DNA of 64,000 nt from Malus domestica (GCF_042453785.1 NC_091674.1:28283501-28347500), one strand, 5' to 3'; positions 35,975-47,315 are shown, numbered from the stretch's first letter. Numbers and translations: made by a program. The notes: generated by a model from the letters alone, not told the origin.

Positions 35975-36770
35975 GGAGACTTTGAATGCAGTCCATAGCT
36001 ATGAATATTCTTTGAATGAAACCTTGTTGATTTTCAATTTTTTTTCGAAGTCCCTGAAATTAATGTGATAATTTATTTCTGTGTATGTTACTATATTTTT
36101 TAAATTAAAAATTAAAAAATTTAGTTGTTTATATAAATGAGATTTTAAATAAAAAACCATAATTTGTGGGATTAAAAATATTAAAATATAAATATATTAT
36201 TGTGTGTGTGTGTGTGTGTGTATAAACATGGATACATTTTAAAATCAAAGAAAAAAGAATGTAACCATATAAGTTTAAAAATGGATTAGAAAAAAATTGA
36301 ATAGATTTTATATAATAAAAAAATGGTACATTTTACATATAACAAACTGGTATATTTAAGAATGAGTACATTTTAAGATTAAAATTTTGAAAAAATTACA
36401 TGAATGGGTACATATAATTAGCATGGGTACATTTGGCAAAATAAAAAATGGGTACAAATAAATTTTAAAAAAAATATGGGTACAAATACAAATAAAACTT
36501 TAAAAAAATATATGCACAAAAAAAAAATATATAGGTACAAATTAAAAAAGGGTTGCAGATTAAAAATGGGTACAAACTAAAACTAAAAATATATGATAAA
36601 AAATTTAGTCATAAATATAAATATACTAATTGTAACATTTTTAACATTAAATGAATATATTTAGAAATAAAAAATATTTTATAATTGAAATAATTAATGA
36701 TGTTATTAATACCCTAAGACCTTGATCAAAAATTGAAAAGTAATAGGATTATAATCAATGGAGTAACAAA
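35975..36770 (-). repeat. AT-rich non-coding repeat, copy 2
   Basis: Reverse-complement relative of 1-2556 without the LTR insertion. The junction reading GGGTATTAATAACATC on the minus strand (about 36,696-36,711) is the empty site. Many GGGTACAAA words and a TG microsatellite at 36201-36221 lie within. Confidence 0.65.
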
Positions 36771-36978
36771 AGGAAGGATGAGAACCTAATTTCTCCTTAT
36801 TTTTATGTATAGATGAATTTAGTGTCTTATCATTTGTATAAATAAATAAATAACTCACTTTGTGTATTTTAATTGCACGAAAATCTGTTTTGTACGATTT
36901 TTGTAGAATTTTGCAAACAAATAAAAAGTGTGTATAACACAACACTAGATCAATAAAATAAATATAAATATAAAAGCT

Positions 36979-37124
36979 GTATGTGGTTCAATATTTTAAT
37001 GAATAGTGTGTTGAGTTTCTACCCATGCGTCATGTGTTCGAAACTCGTCTTTTTCTAAATTATTGTAATAATGTCGCACCCCCTCCCTTTAATAGTAATA
37101 ATATAATTTTTTTTAAGTATAATT
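36979..37124 (+). mobile_element. Short SINE-like insertion with 13 bp TSD
   Basis: AAATATAAAAGCT flanks the insert on both sides (36966-36978 and 37125-37137). The insert has a B-box-like GTTCGAAACTC and ends in a T-rich tail. Different family from the A-tailed SINEs in this window. Confidence 0.7.
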
Positions 37125-37137
37125 AAATATAAAAGCT

Positions 37138-37745
37138 ATTCTTATCAAGTTTGTGCATTGAATTAGGAGAAAGTCTTGAGTGAGACTATCATATGGGGCA
37201 CATCACGTACAATGCTAAAGTTGTGGGATTACAGAACATGTTTCCATGCGACTGCATTCATGAAGAAAACTTCTTTGCAACGGAACTAAATAAGTTCATC
37301 TGTATGTATCTCTCTTCACGTTAAGTCACATAATGAGATGGAGAAAAATGGGTGTGTTACCTAGATAACATGGAAGTTTGTATCGCACTCATCGTACGAA
37401 TTGAAAGGTGTTATGAATTTCAGTATACGAAAAAGGATCTCATGTTTTTATCATTACGTACCATAAGATGGAGAGACTCTGCAATGCATGCAAAATCCCC
37501 TCGTACGGTAATCAAATAATTTTGATCTTAGGATTATTCAGGTACATAACTATGCTACTGGCCTGTTAAAAAATTGAAAGCACTCCACAGCAGCTACAAT
37601 GTGATAGTCTGCTCTGATCTTCCCCCTATTTCACTGTTGAAACAGAAGAGTTTCTTTGGTACTGAATTCATGGATATCTGAGTAGTCTCATGAATCACGA
37701 TATAGATAGTCCTGTGTCTGCGTGCTAGCTTAATTAGCCAGTACT
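37138..37745. other. Intergenic stretch, nothing recognised
   Basis: No supported gene or repeat boundary. Confidence 0.4.
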
Positions 37746-37748
37746 TTA

Positions 37749-38031
37749 GGGTGCGTTTGGTACGTGGGACGGGACGGGATGGAACGGGACGAGGCGTTCC
37801 GTCCCGCGTTTGGTGCGCCAAAAATGGGTGGAACGGGCTGTTCCACGGGACAGATTTTGGGTGTTTTTGGGTCCCGCCTCCCCCCTAGAACGGGTTTGTT
37901 CCACGTCTGTGGAACACAATGTTTTACCATTTTAAGACAAATATACCCCATGTCTTTTTCAAAAATTACACCTTCGTTCCGTCCCATCCCGTCCCATCCC
38001 ATTCTGTCCCGTCTGCGTACCAAACGCACCC
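37749..38031. mobile_element. MITE, PIF/Harbinger type (283 bp)
   Basis: Inverted ends GGGTGCGTTTGGTACG and CGTACCAAACGCACCC (with small subterminal differences), flanked by the 3 bp TSD TTA (37746-37748 and 38032-38034). Subterminal GGGACGGGAC repeats are mirrored by GTCCCATCCC repeats. A TTA/TAA TSD is the mark of PIF/Harbinger elements. Open frames through it on both strands are repeat-driven. Confidence 0.85.
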
Positions 38032-38320
38032 TTAGTGTATGGTCCAGTACTAGAATTTCGTCATCCCTTATCCACTTATTTCCCATCATTTGCAAACCCT
38101 AATGATTAGTATTCCTCTGTTACGAGTTATCACCCAAAGTGGTTGAGGAATTCATCATTACAGTCACAGATTAAGGTAGCACTTTTGCTACCGTTGTACT
38201 ATTACTAGTATCTCCTCCCTCAAACCAAAGTGGAAATGTGGTGACCACGTACGTTTGATGAGTCGTAACAACACAATTGTACTATAAATAAAGACGAAGC
38301 GTACAAAAACATGCAAACTT

Positions 38321-38403
38321 TTTTTTGTTGTCACTAGTTAAATTTGAGGGTGGGGAGAATCAAACTTGAGTGAGGTGGGAGTCTAGGCCCCCATCCTCAA
38401 AAA
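38321..38403 (-). mobile_element. Very short SINE-like insert with 16 bp TSD
   Basis: AAAAACATGCAAACTT is repeated at 38305-38320 and 38404-38419 around an 83 bp insert. On the minus strand the insert holds a B-box-like GTTTGATTCTCC and ends GACAACAAAAAA. Confidence 0.75.
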
Positions 38404-38513
38404 AAAAACATGCAAACTTGGCCAAGCCTGATACAAGGTACTGTTCAGAATGCATGCTTCTTTAAAGTTGACAACTTCTCTTCATAATTACGTTAGCTAG
38501 CTTTTTAATTAAT

Positions 38514-38670
38514 GGGTAATGTTACATAAACTAAAATTTTAAATCAAATTTACAAATTAAATGATGTGTCACCAATAGGTAATAAACATGTTAATCAACA
38601 CTTAAGTAATTATCCAATCATCAACAATCACATCATTTAGTTTACAAATTTAGTCTCCATAAGATTACCC
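38514..38670. mobile_element. MITE family C copy
   Basis: Begins GGGTAATGTTA and ends AGATTACCC, an inverted pair. The interior has AAATGATGTGTCACCAATAG and CATCATTTAGTTTAC. Confidence 0.7.
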
Positions 38671-39277
38671 TTTAATACGATGTTGGGACACAAAAAACTA
38701 TCATGTGGTGGTCATCAATTTATGGTTGTTTTGTTTACCATTATGTTTTTAGTTATCAGTTTTTGTGTAGTGATTGCTTTCAGTTGTTAAAATAAAAAAT
38801 CAAAACCTGAAAGTTACTTTGTAAGTTTCTAAAATTTTACTTGAATAGTTTTAAACTTGTTAGAAGTCCTCATCCATCTATATAGCTAGTTAATTAGCTT
38901 ATATCTAGCTGTATAACGGTACCAAACAGTTCTTCTTCACCTGAGTACCGTCGTTTACAGATCGGTTCGGGTAAGATAGTGTAACTAATCAAATTTAATA
39001 GAAAACAAAATAATTATGTTTGGTTCGACCCTAAGAACGAAACCAAATCTACTCGAGTTGCATTTGCACCTCATTGGACGTAAACATTACATTCCTGAAT
39101 TCATGGTATCGTAGCATATTAACTTATACGTTGAGTTCAACGGCCGTACATATTCTATGTAACCTAATTTGTATTAAACAAGTATTATGTTAAAAATCCA
39201 TAAAATGTAAAAAGCGCATGAGAATATGAAAAATTGTTCTGCATCGAAAGTTTACTGAACCTTTTTATTAATTAGTT

Positions 39278-39450
39278 GAGAAATGCTCAGTAGACTCTCA
39301 AAAGAGGAATTCTCCGTAAACTCTTGTCACCTCATTGTTTAACGTCTATTTTCGTGTCAATATTATAAAACATTATACCAAAAAAATGAAATCACAGAAA
39401 ATTTATAAAGAAATTCATTCTTAAGAGAATCCATTAATTTAGCATTTCTC
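39278..39450. mobile_element. MITE family B with perfect 9 bp TSD
   Basis: Ends GAGAAATGCT and AGCATTTCTC are perfect inverted repeats. The flanks TAATTAGTT at 39269-39277 and 39451-39459 are identical. 173 bp; the 9 bp TSD assigns the family to Mutator-like elements. Confidence 0.88.
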
Positions 39451-39594
39451 TAATTAGTTTGATGGGAGTCAGCAAATAATTTATGAAGGGAAATAAGGAT
39501 CTGTGCTGTTGGACATTTCTCCATTAAATCATGATCTTGGCTTGCGCCCCCATTTACTATTGCGGTCCATTGCCATAAATCCACTGATGAAGAA

Positions 39595-39702
39595 CTGAAT
39601 TCCGTACAAATATATACCTAACAAATGCCTAACAAAAGGGGTGCATTCCTGAATTCCGTACAAACATATACCTAACAAATGCCTAACAAATGGGGTGCAT
39701 TC
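39595..39702. repeat. 54 bp tandem duplication
   Basis: Two adjacent units (39595-39648 and 39649-39702), each beginning CTGAATTCCGTACAAA, differ at only a few positions, so the duplication is recent. Confidence 0.85.
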
Positions 39703-39881
39703 TTTTTTTCTTTTTCCTTTTTTTTTTGGCAAACGGTGTATTTTTGTTCACCACCATAACTATGATGTATGCTCATCATGTACCTAACCATTTGTTATGT
39801 GTTCTTTCACCTAACTCTAGTTAACTTCCACATTAAATGTTACTTTTTCAGTTTTGAAAAAAAAAAAACCAAGGTTAAGTA

Positions 39882-39980
39882 AAGATGATTGGATTATTAA
39901 TTAAGTGTCGATTAATGTGCTTGTTTCTCATTTGGTTTACAATTTGATTTAAAAAAATTTGATCTCCCTAACATTACCCA
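39882..39980. mobile_element. MITE family C, partial copy
   Basis: Contains GATTGGATTATTAATTAAGT and ends CTAACATTACCC; the left end is missing. Confidence 0.5.
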
Positions 39981-40024
39981 TAAAAAAAATGTTTAGTAAA
40001 AATAAAATAAAATGCTTATTTTTA

Positions 40025-40177
40025 AGGGAACTTTAACGAAAAACTCCCGATACTGTTCACTTTAACGAAAAACCACATTTTTACACTAAAAAGTCAATCT
40101 TGGTGCTATTCACTTTACCCGTTATTTGTCCTTATTATTAAACCTCAAAGTTTTCAAGTCATTTTCATTAGTTTTCC
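40025..40177. mobile_element. MITE family D with 9 bp TSD
   Basis: Starts AGGGAACTTTAACGAAAA and ends TTTTCATTAGTTTTCC (imperfect inverted repeats). TSD TTATTTTTA at 40016-40024 and 40178-40186. The copy at 43,771-43,923 is in the other orientation and also 153 bp long. Confidence 0.85.
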
Positions 40178-40186
40178 TTATTTTTA

Positions 40187-40640
40187 AAACAATAGCTTCC
40201 AACATTTTTTTTAAAAGCATGTAGGTTGCTTTTAAACGTTACTTTTATAAAAAGCATAACTAAGTCTGTAATGAATATTTTTATACTCTCGTTAACATTT
40301 AAAAAATTACATTACAACTAGCACCCCCTTCAATCTTAAGAAAAATAACTACTGTGATGACCTTTTTATGAAAAATAAGTCTGATATTGATCAATATGCT
40401 CATATTAAGCAAGGACATCCATATTTTGAACCCTTTCACGAATCACGAACAAAATGAAAATCAGTATGAAGGTGGTTTAGATAAGAACACATAAAGGTTG
40501 TGCAACATCTGTAAATTGACAGAAAATTTATTGACACACATAAGGTGTTATAGAATACGGTGTGTCTGATCTGATGAAGGTGATTAAGTTTTCCCACGAA
40601 GATCCTACTAAGTGTAGAATTTGGTAAAAGAATTCCATTT
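40187..40640. other. Intergenic stretch, nothing recognised
   Basis: No supported gene or element boundary. Confidence 0.35.
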
Positions 40641-40649
40641 TTAAGAAAT

Positions 40650-41480
40650 TACATGAGGTGTATTACATATCCATGCAAGCTTTGGAAAGCAAATCCTTAA
40701 CATGCTTAATTACCTTGATTAAGGAAAATGTCCACGTTTGATGCATAAGAAACCTCAATTTCTTAAAATATTGTCTTGCCATGTCTTTCATATAAAAAAC
40801 AATTCCCAAATCATCTATTACGCTTTGAACCAAGGACTTAGAAGATCCTATTAGTATAATGTCATGACATATAATAACAATATAACCACATCAGCAACAT
40901 GTTGTTTAACAAAGAGACTAGGTTCAGATGAGAAACCGTTAAACCAAGAGAGGGTGAATACCCTATAAATTTGTCATTCCACACTCTTGTTTAAACCAAG
41001 AGAGGGTATATATCTCATATGTGTTTGATAAAGAAGTATCGTGTGCAAAGTTTATGTTTGACGATTGCAATCAATGTCGTGCCACTTTCGTGCAGAAAAA
41101 AGCAAATTTGTTGAGTACTCAACTAACCAGGGCATTTAGGAAAAAGCTGCCTTCTAGTATGCATGTCTAATAAGTTGAGTTTTTGTCAAGTCCCTTTTGT
41201 ATTTGTTTGACTTAGAGTAGATTGATTTTTGCCGAACAAAGTGATCGAAGATTTTATCATTGGTGAGTTTTTTCTCGTTAAATCCTAGATGATTGTGCAT
41301 GGTGTATTCCTAGTTGATAATATATATGTAGCTAATTACATGATTGCAAGACTATTTTAATCATGCGATATAAGACATTAACAAACTCGTGTACCATTCT
41401 AGCATTATAAAGCTCTCTATGAAAGAAATCATGTTTCACATCCATTTGTCTCAAATCCCCCCTTTATGTTGCAGCTAAAG
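40650..41480 (-). pseudogene. Highly eroded copia reverse transcriptase relic
   Basis: Reading the minus strand, 41,470-41,395 gives LRQMDVKHDFFHRELYNA, recognisable as the RT block LxQMDVKxAFLHGEL. Bases 40,880-40,730 give DIILIGSSKSLVQSVIDDLG followed by MKDM, the region after the YVDD box. Stops and shifts are frequent. No LTRs or TSD were found. Confidence 0.65.
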
Positions 41481-41911
41481 CCATTACTACTCCTTCGTGT
41501 AGAGATTATAGTTTCCTCTGGTCCCCAATATGATGTTCAAATTATAAAATTAATGAAGAACATAAAAGACTTCTTAATCATATGATTTCTTGATTCACTA
41601 TTTATTGAGGATATTAGCAGTTGATCACTTGTTACACAAGAAGGATTACTAGAGAACTCTTCATCAAGTGATGCATATATTTAATCACAAGAACATGGGC
41701 GCTCCGAACTTAATCGAGATTCCCACTAATATTGAGAAGAGTGATATCAATAGACGGCCGAGTCAGTTGACAATTAGGGTTACACATTTGAACATACATA
41801 ATACCGCTTATATCAGATCCAAAAGTATAGATCATAAGTGGTAATTAATAGTAAAGAAAATAAACGATTTAATATTAAGATAATGCTTTTGACAAAAAAA
41901 TATATATATAT

Positions 41912-42060
41912 TAGAATAATGCTAAGGAAACCAAAATTGTAAACCAATTGACAAACCAAATGATGTGTAACCAATAAAAAGCAAACACATTAATCGATAC
42001 TTAATTAATAATTGAACCATTCAAAATCACATCATTTAATTTGCTATATTAATTAAGCCA
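41912..42060. mobile_element. MITE family C copy
   Basis: ATAATGCTAAGGAAACC at the left; CAAATGATGTGTAACCAATA and ACATCATTTAATTTGC inside. Boundaries are approximate. Confidence 0.55.
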
Positions 42061-42289
42061 TACGTACCATCAATATAAAGGTTGTCAGTTTCGGACCTAA
42101 TAAAATCAGTGTACATTAACTGAGTGGCAGATGAGTAAGTGGCATTAAAATCGTTACTGTAAAAGAAGTTCTACCAGTACGTGTTTTTACATTTCATTTC
42201 ATTTAATTTCAGTAATTTCACCAGGAAATATAAAATAAAGGAGTAATTAGGACTACCAAATTAAAGAACTGCAAAGAATTAGGGTTTGA

Positions 42290-42720
42290 TCGCTTGCCCT
42301 AGAAACCTCCCCCGGCAACAAACACCACCGCCACTCCCGTTCAAATCCGGTAGTACCACCTCCTCCCTCTCTTCATCTCCCTCATAGTCGAAGAACAACG
42401 GGAAGAGAGTGGCAGGTGAAGCCCCGCCGAAGCCAATCAGGCCCCGCCCAAACCCGAACCATCATCTTCATCGTCGCCATCTTCTTCTTCTTCTTCCTCC
42501 GCTTGATCACCAAGTTTTTCTGCGACGGCGGCGCGTGTTAGAGGTTTGGTTGTAGACCTGACATTCATGTCGTATTTTCCGTGTTCGTGTTGTTTTCGTG
42601 ACATATTCGATATTTTAACTGGTCATGTTGTGTAACATCCGTTAAAGTAAACGGTAATATAATCCGACCCGAACTCGACCTGTTAATATTATTAGGTAAT
42701 ACAACGCGACCCAAACTCAA
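42290..42720. other. GC-rich gene-fragment-like segment
   Basis: An abrupt rise in G+C from 42,290 to 42,540, with CTTCTTCTTC and CCACCGCCA runs like a 5' UTR or first exon, but no sustained reading frame. It may be a captured or decayed gene fragment. Bases 42,590-42,700 have GTGTTCGTGTTG and GACCCGAACTCGACC words found in DNA-transposon ends. Confidence 0.35.
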
Positions 42721-42736
42721 CATATATGCCATTTCA

Positions 42737-42895
42737 GGGGTAATGCTAAGGGGACTAAACTTTGTAAACTAAATAACATGAAAGTTGATGATTAGATTAT
42801 TACTTAAGTGTTGATTAACATATTTATTTCTTATTGGTGACACATTATTTATATTGCAAATTTAGTCTATAAATTTAGTTTACCTAGTATTATCC
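42737..42895. mobile_element. MITE family C copy
   Basis: Begins GGGGTAATGCTAAGG and ends CTAGTATTATCC. Inside are GATTAGATTATTACTTAAGT and GGTGACACATTATTTA. Confidence 0.65.
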
Positions 42896-43526
42896 ACTAT
42901 ATTAGCGCACTAATTTTAAGAGAATGACCAAATCAACGTGTAGCAATCAATTTCAAGGATAAAATTCATTGATTTTGAAATTCAAAAAAAATAAAATAAT
43001 AAGAAGTTAAATCAATTTCAGAGGTGTGATAAAAACCCAAACAAGAATAATATTACTGTAAACCTAATTAAAGTCATTGCACATTCAATTCACTATATAT
43101 TATTAGCTAAAAGGCTGACATCAAACTTTGGATCATCATAAATGACAAGGCATTGTTATATAACTTGGCTATGGGATTTAGGGTTTCTTTTCTCAATTAG
43201 TACGTTGTTATTAGTTTCTTACAATATTACTGTAAACCTCATTAATATATCCATGCAATAATATTTTTGTTTGAGGAACACCAATTGGGTTTTGGTTTGA
43301 CATGATGTAATTGGTGATCCCTTGTTTGGCTGATAATTAATAATATACTTTGTAATGCTTGTGTCTGATACTCTTTTTTCTTCGTATGAGTTGAAAGCTC
43401 CATTAAAGTTTTAACGAGGTCACATTTCGTGCACCCTAAAAAGACCAAATTCACATCTATATTCCCAACCCTAAAAGGATCGATCTTAAAAAGAAAATGT
43501 ATATGTTATATGTCATCATATTAGTA
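42896..43526. other. Intergenic stretch, nothing recognised
   Basis: No supported gene or element boundary. Confidence 0.4.
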
Positions 43527-43566
43527 GGGAGAGAGAGAGAGATACACACACACATATATATATATA
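43527..43566. repeat. Compound microsatellite GA / CA / TA
   Basis: GAGAGAGAGAGAGA runs into CACACACACA and then TATATATATA; likely length-polymorphic. Confidence 0.9.
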
Positions 43567-43770
43567 AACTTTAACCCCTGAAAATATGGGAAAAGAAACT
43601 TTAAGGGTAATAAACGGTCTGATATGATGTCTAGCTGGAAGCGGGACACAAATTTTTACTTCTTGAACTGCATGTGTATAATGCTTATAAACAATCATAA
43701 CGGCTCTAACTCTGCATGGTAAATATAGCAATGGATCATGAACTTCATGTTGGTGTTAAATAAAAAAATA

Positions 43771-43923
43771 GGAAAACTAATGAAAAGGGCTTGAAAATTT
43801 TGAGTTTTAATGATAAGGACAAAATAAAGGGTAAAGTGAATAGTACCAGGTTTGATTTTTTAGTATAAAAATGTGGTTTTTCGTTAAAGTGAACAGTACC
43901 GTAGGCTTTTCGTTAAAACTCCC
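43771..43923. mobile_element. MITE family D, second copy
   Basis: GGAAAACTAATGAAAAGGGC ... CTTTTCGTTAAAACTCCC, the reverse orientation of the copy at 40,025-40,177 and the same length. The flanks are A-rich (TAAAAAAAT / TAAAAAAAA) and probably the TSD. Confidence 0.75.
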
Positions 43924-43934
43924 TAAAAAAAAGG

Positions 43935-44296
43935 TTTTTAGCCAAAATGATTTCTGAGATTTGCATAACTCATCATTTTAGTATTTGAGATTTGAAACCA
44001 ATAGAAGTAGTCCATGAGTTTGTCTACTATTAATTATTTTGGTTATTCCATGAAAAATTATGTTAAATAAGAAGCAAAATGACAAAAATACCCTCAATTT
44101 AATGAACAATGGACCAAATGATTTGACAAAAATTGAGAGTATTTTTGTCATTTTAGCCTTATTTAATGAAGATTTTTCATGGAATGACCAAAATGATTGA
44201 TGGTTGATAAACTTAGGGACTACTTCTATTGATTTCATATCTCAGGGACCAAAGTAAGGAGTTATACAAATTTCAAGGACCATTTTGACAAAAAAG
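43935..44296. repeat. Foldback element upstream of MYB
   Basis: Long imperfect inverted repeat: GCCAAAATGATTTCTGAGA... and AATGACAAAAATACCCTCAA in the left arm are mirrored by ATTGAGAGTATTTTTGTCAT and AAGGACCATTTTGAC in the right. It ends about 40 bp before the probable MYB TATA box, so its transcript or chromatin state could affect MYB. Confidence 0.75.
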
Positions 44297-44334
44297 CTTC
44301 AAAAAAATAAAAATAAAAATCCATTTGTGCCCGA

Positions 44335-44342
44335 TATAAATA
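44335..44342 (+). promoter_or_regulatory. Probable TATA box of the MYB gene
   Basis: TATAAATA about 290 bp before the start codon would give a leader of roughly 250 nt. A second TATAAATA at 44,594-44,601 is only about 25 bp from the ATG, too close for a normal leader. Confidence 0.55.
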
Positions 44343-44623
44343 GTGACGCATTGTGGGGGTTCTAGGTCGTAGCAAAAATCCCAACACAAAATCTTACAGA
44401 AAAGGAAATCTAGTTGCTGGCTGCTACCACTCTAGTCTCTAGCTACAAACTACTCCTCATCGATCTTGTCATTAGAGGCATTAAGGCGCATGCTTTCACT
44501 TTTTAAGTCCAAACAACTTAAGTAACAACTCAGCTAGCTAACTAGGCACTCATTGCCTTTCTGTTTTAATTAGCATCGCCATTTCCACCAAGATATAAAT
44601 ACTTAATCCGTCAAGATAGAGAG

Positions 44624-46025
44624 ATGGGAAAGTCTAGCGGCTATCCACCGGCGTCAGGCATAAAGAAAGGTTCATGGACCCCTGAAGAGGACAAAAGGCT
44701 TTTAGCTTACATTCAACTACACGGCCATGGAAGCTGGCGTTCCTTGCCCCAGAAAGCTGGTACGTTCTTATGGGTTAGGTTTAGGGATTGTGGTTATTGT
44801 GTTTGTACGGTCTGTAAAGGCTTAAGTTCTAATTTGCTATCTTCCTCTTCTTTCATGTAGTTAATATGCTGATTATAACTAACCCTAATTAACTTGGCCT
44901 TCTGTTTATATGCATACAGGTCTAAAAAGATGCGGGAAGAGCTGTAGGCTAAGGTGGAGAAACTACCTCAGACCTGATATTAAGAGGGGAAATTTCAGTT
45001 TGCACGAAGACCAAACCATCATTCAACTCCATGCACTTCTTGGCAACAGGTAAAAGACATTACTAATATTTAGGGAATGCATGCATGTTGTTGTGGTACT
45101 TAATTTGTTGGTTTTGTTTTTGTTTTGGTCATTTGACTTTCGTGATATCATTAAAACACACAAAACCGCATTCTCCAATGGAAGTATGTCTTTTCATTGT
45201 ATGTGAGGTGTCTCTATTGTATTAGAGAGTGTGAGCAAGTATGTCAGTTTTATATGTCCGAATAATTTCACTCTTATACTATTATACTTCCATGTGAGCT
45301 AATGGTAAATACATAAATATCCTTGTGTAATCTGTAGGTGGTCGGCCATAGCTGCACACTTACCAAAGAGAACAGACAATGAGATCAAGAACTACTGGAA
45401 CGCAAATCTGAAGAAAAGGTTGGCCAAGATAGGATTTGACCCTGTAACCCACAAGTCCAAGGCTGCCATTCTTGCCTCTGCAAATGGCGACCCCAAAAAG
45501 TTGTCAAATCTCAGCCACATTGCTCAGTGGGAAAGTGCCAGGCTTCAAGCCGAGGCCAGGTTCGTCAAAGAATCCAAACTACGTATGCATGAATCTGCGC
45601 CGGCGGTGTCGTTTTTCGATGATTATCATCAGCTTGCTCCACCACTAGTTCCACAGTGCCTTGACATACTAGAAGCATCCGCATGGGAAAGCCTAATATC
45701 CATGTCAAAGTCATCGTCAAGATCCGCTGCCCTAACCAATGATATAAACGGCCTGGATCATCATCATGTTCATGACCATGGTCTTAATATGAACGGCCAA
45801 GATTATGGTCCTAATTTTCAGGTTCCAATATCTGATCAACAATTATCAAGCCTGATGGGATTTGATGAAGCAACGGCGCCATCAGTAGCCACTGGATCGA
45901 TGAATATCAATGAACATTTCGGTCAATATTGTGGTAATGAATGCAGTGAATTATTGGTGGTCCTCCATCAAAATATCGGTTTTGAATCCGAAGATGCTTG
46001 GACTAGTTTGGAAAAATTAATGTAA
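44624..46025 (+). CDS. R2R3-MYB transcription factor, subgroup 9 (MIXTA-like)
   Basis: Three exons, 44624-44759, 44920-45049 and 45338-46025, join in frame to 317 codons; the intron positions are the standard two of R2R3-MYBs. R2 (about residues 14-66) has [25 protein letters not shown] and [21 protein letters not shown]3 has [39 protein letters not shown] and NANLKKRL. The [17 protein letters not shown] block (about residues 152-168) is the subgroup 9 signature of MIXTA/MYB16/MYB106, which control epidermal cell shape, trichomes and cuticle. The N terminus is odd: [12 protein letters not shown] instead of the near-universal MGRSPCCDK, and RWRNYL instead of RWTNYL. The last exon is acidic and His/Asn-rich. 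It is intact, with no lesion seen. Confidence 0.93.
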
Positions 46026-46141
46026 GAATCAATGGTGGACTTTATGACGTGAACGAACACTAGTCAGATTATAACTTGACGGGGACTTGTCACTCAGCTT
46101 GTCACGCAGTATCAAATTCTACGATGTAGTTTTCTTATCAG

Positions 46142-46777
46142 CAGGGACGAAGCCAGAAATTAAACTAAGAGGGGGCACCTTAAAAAATTTGAGCTCCTTT
46201 TTTGGACAAATAAAGCTAGTTCTTTTACAAATGCTGAAAAAAAAATAATTACAAAATGCCTAATTTTATTACTCTATTATCTAATTTTGTCTTTAATTGT
46301 TGACAATTTAATGCTCATTTGCACTAATTAACTAAATACATGCAACTCAACAAGGTTTAGATATTAGTACGTGAGAAAAATATACAAGATATTAGTACGT
46401 GAAAACTAAAGCAAAATCCTAATCCTTAAAGGATATAGAAAACTCTAATCAACCCTAAATCCTAACCCTTAAAGGATATAGAAAATTCTAATATCCTTGT
46501 CCCACAAGAAAACCATAAACAAAAATAAACTAATAACTAATTTTCCAACACCAAATACATGCAACTCAACAAGATTTAGATATTAGTACGTGAGAAAAAT
46601 ATACAAGACAGAGGGGCATTTAAAAACTAAAAGAGGATTTTCACTATTTTAATATGATTAATTGAATAATCTGCAAAGCAAAAAAAAAAAAAAATGATTA
46701 ATTGAATAATTTGTAATGAAAAAAAAAGGATGAGAGGGGGCATGTGCCCCACTAGGCCTTACTTCCCTCCGTCCATG
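46142..46777. mobile_element. Non-autonomous hAT element (636 bp) just after MYB
   Basis: Ends CAGGGACGAAG and CTCCGTCCATG; 8 bp TSD CTTATCAG at 46134-46141 and 46778-46785. No transposase. It starts about 115 bp after the MYB stop codon, so it probably lies in or just past the MYB 3' UTR. Near-repeats of AGATATTAGTACGTGA occur inside. Confidence 0.88.
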
Positions 46778-46785
46778 CTTATCAG

Positions 46786-47310
46786 AGGAGGGTTACTTAA
46801 CAAACTTGACGGGACTTCTGATGGAATAATTCTCCACGCGCAGTAACATCTGCATGAAATATATAAAAAAAAACTAGCTGCTAAATTAGGCGATGGTTTT
46901 ATTAGGGTTTAAGAAGTAATATTATATGCACTTTTTGGAGAATTTCTAGGTCATCCAATTAATGATGTAATAATATTGATCACCACTTTTATAATTAATG
47001 TGTCTCTTCTACTCTAGTTTAACTAATATTACTGAGCAGCCTCTTACTGCCAAGAAAAAAAAGGAGAATGGAAAAGGAACATGAAAAGAAATATATAACA
47101 AAATACTTTGTTTGGACGCTTCTCTGAAAATAAGAATTTTGGACTATTTATGGGCAAACACTGCTATATTATGCTTTTCGTTAGTTCTTTTGGCTTTTGT
47201 TACAAGCATTTTCAAACATTCCCTTGATTTTTCAAAAAAATTATGAATTCCATAATTATTTTCTTATCTTCGTTTAGAAGCTAGAGTTCTATTGTACATC
47301 AACATATAAT
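46786..47310. other. Intergenic stretch, nothing recognised
   Basis: No supported gene or element boundary. Confidence 0.4.
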
Positions 47311-47315
47311 ATATA

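Noticed and set aside
37730..38102. Overlapping open frames of 112 and 121 codons
   Set aside because: Both follow the mirrored GGGAC repeats of the PIF/Harbinger MITE; not genes.
43978..44238. Minus-strand 86-codon open frame
   Set aside because: Lies wholly inside the foldback element and is palindrome-derived.
44594..44601. Second TATAAATA as the MYB TATA box
   Set aside because: Only about 25 bp from the ATG, which would leave almost no leader; the box at 44,335 is more plausible.
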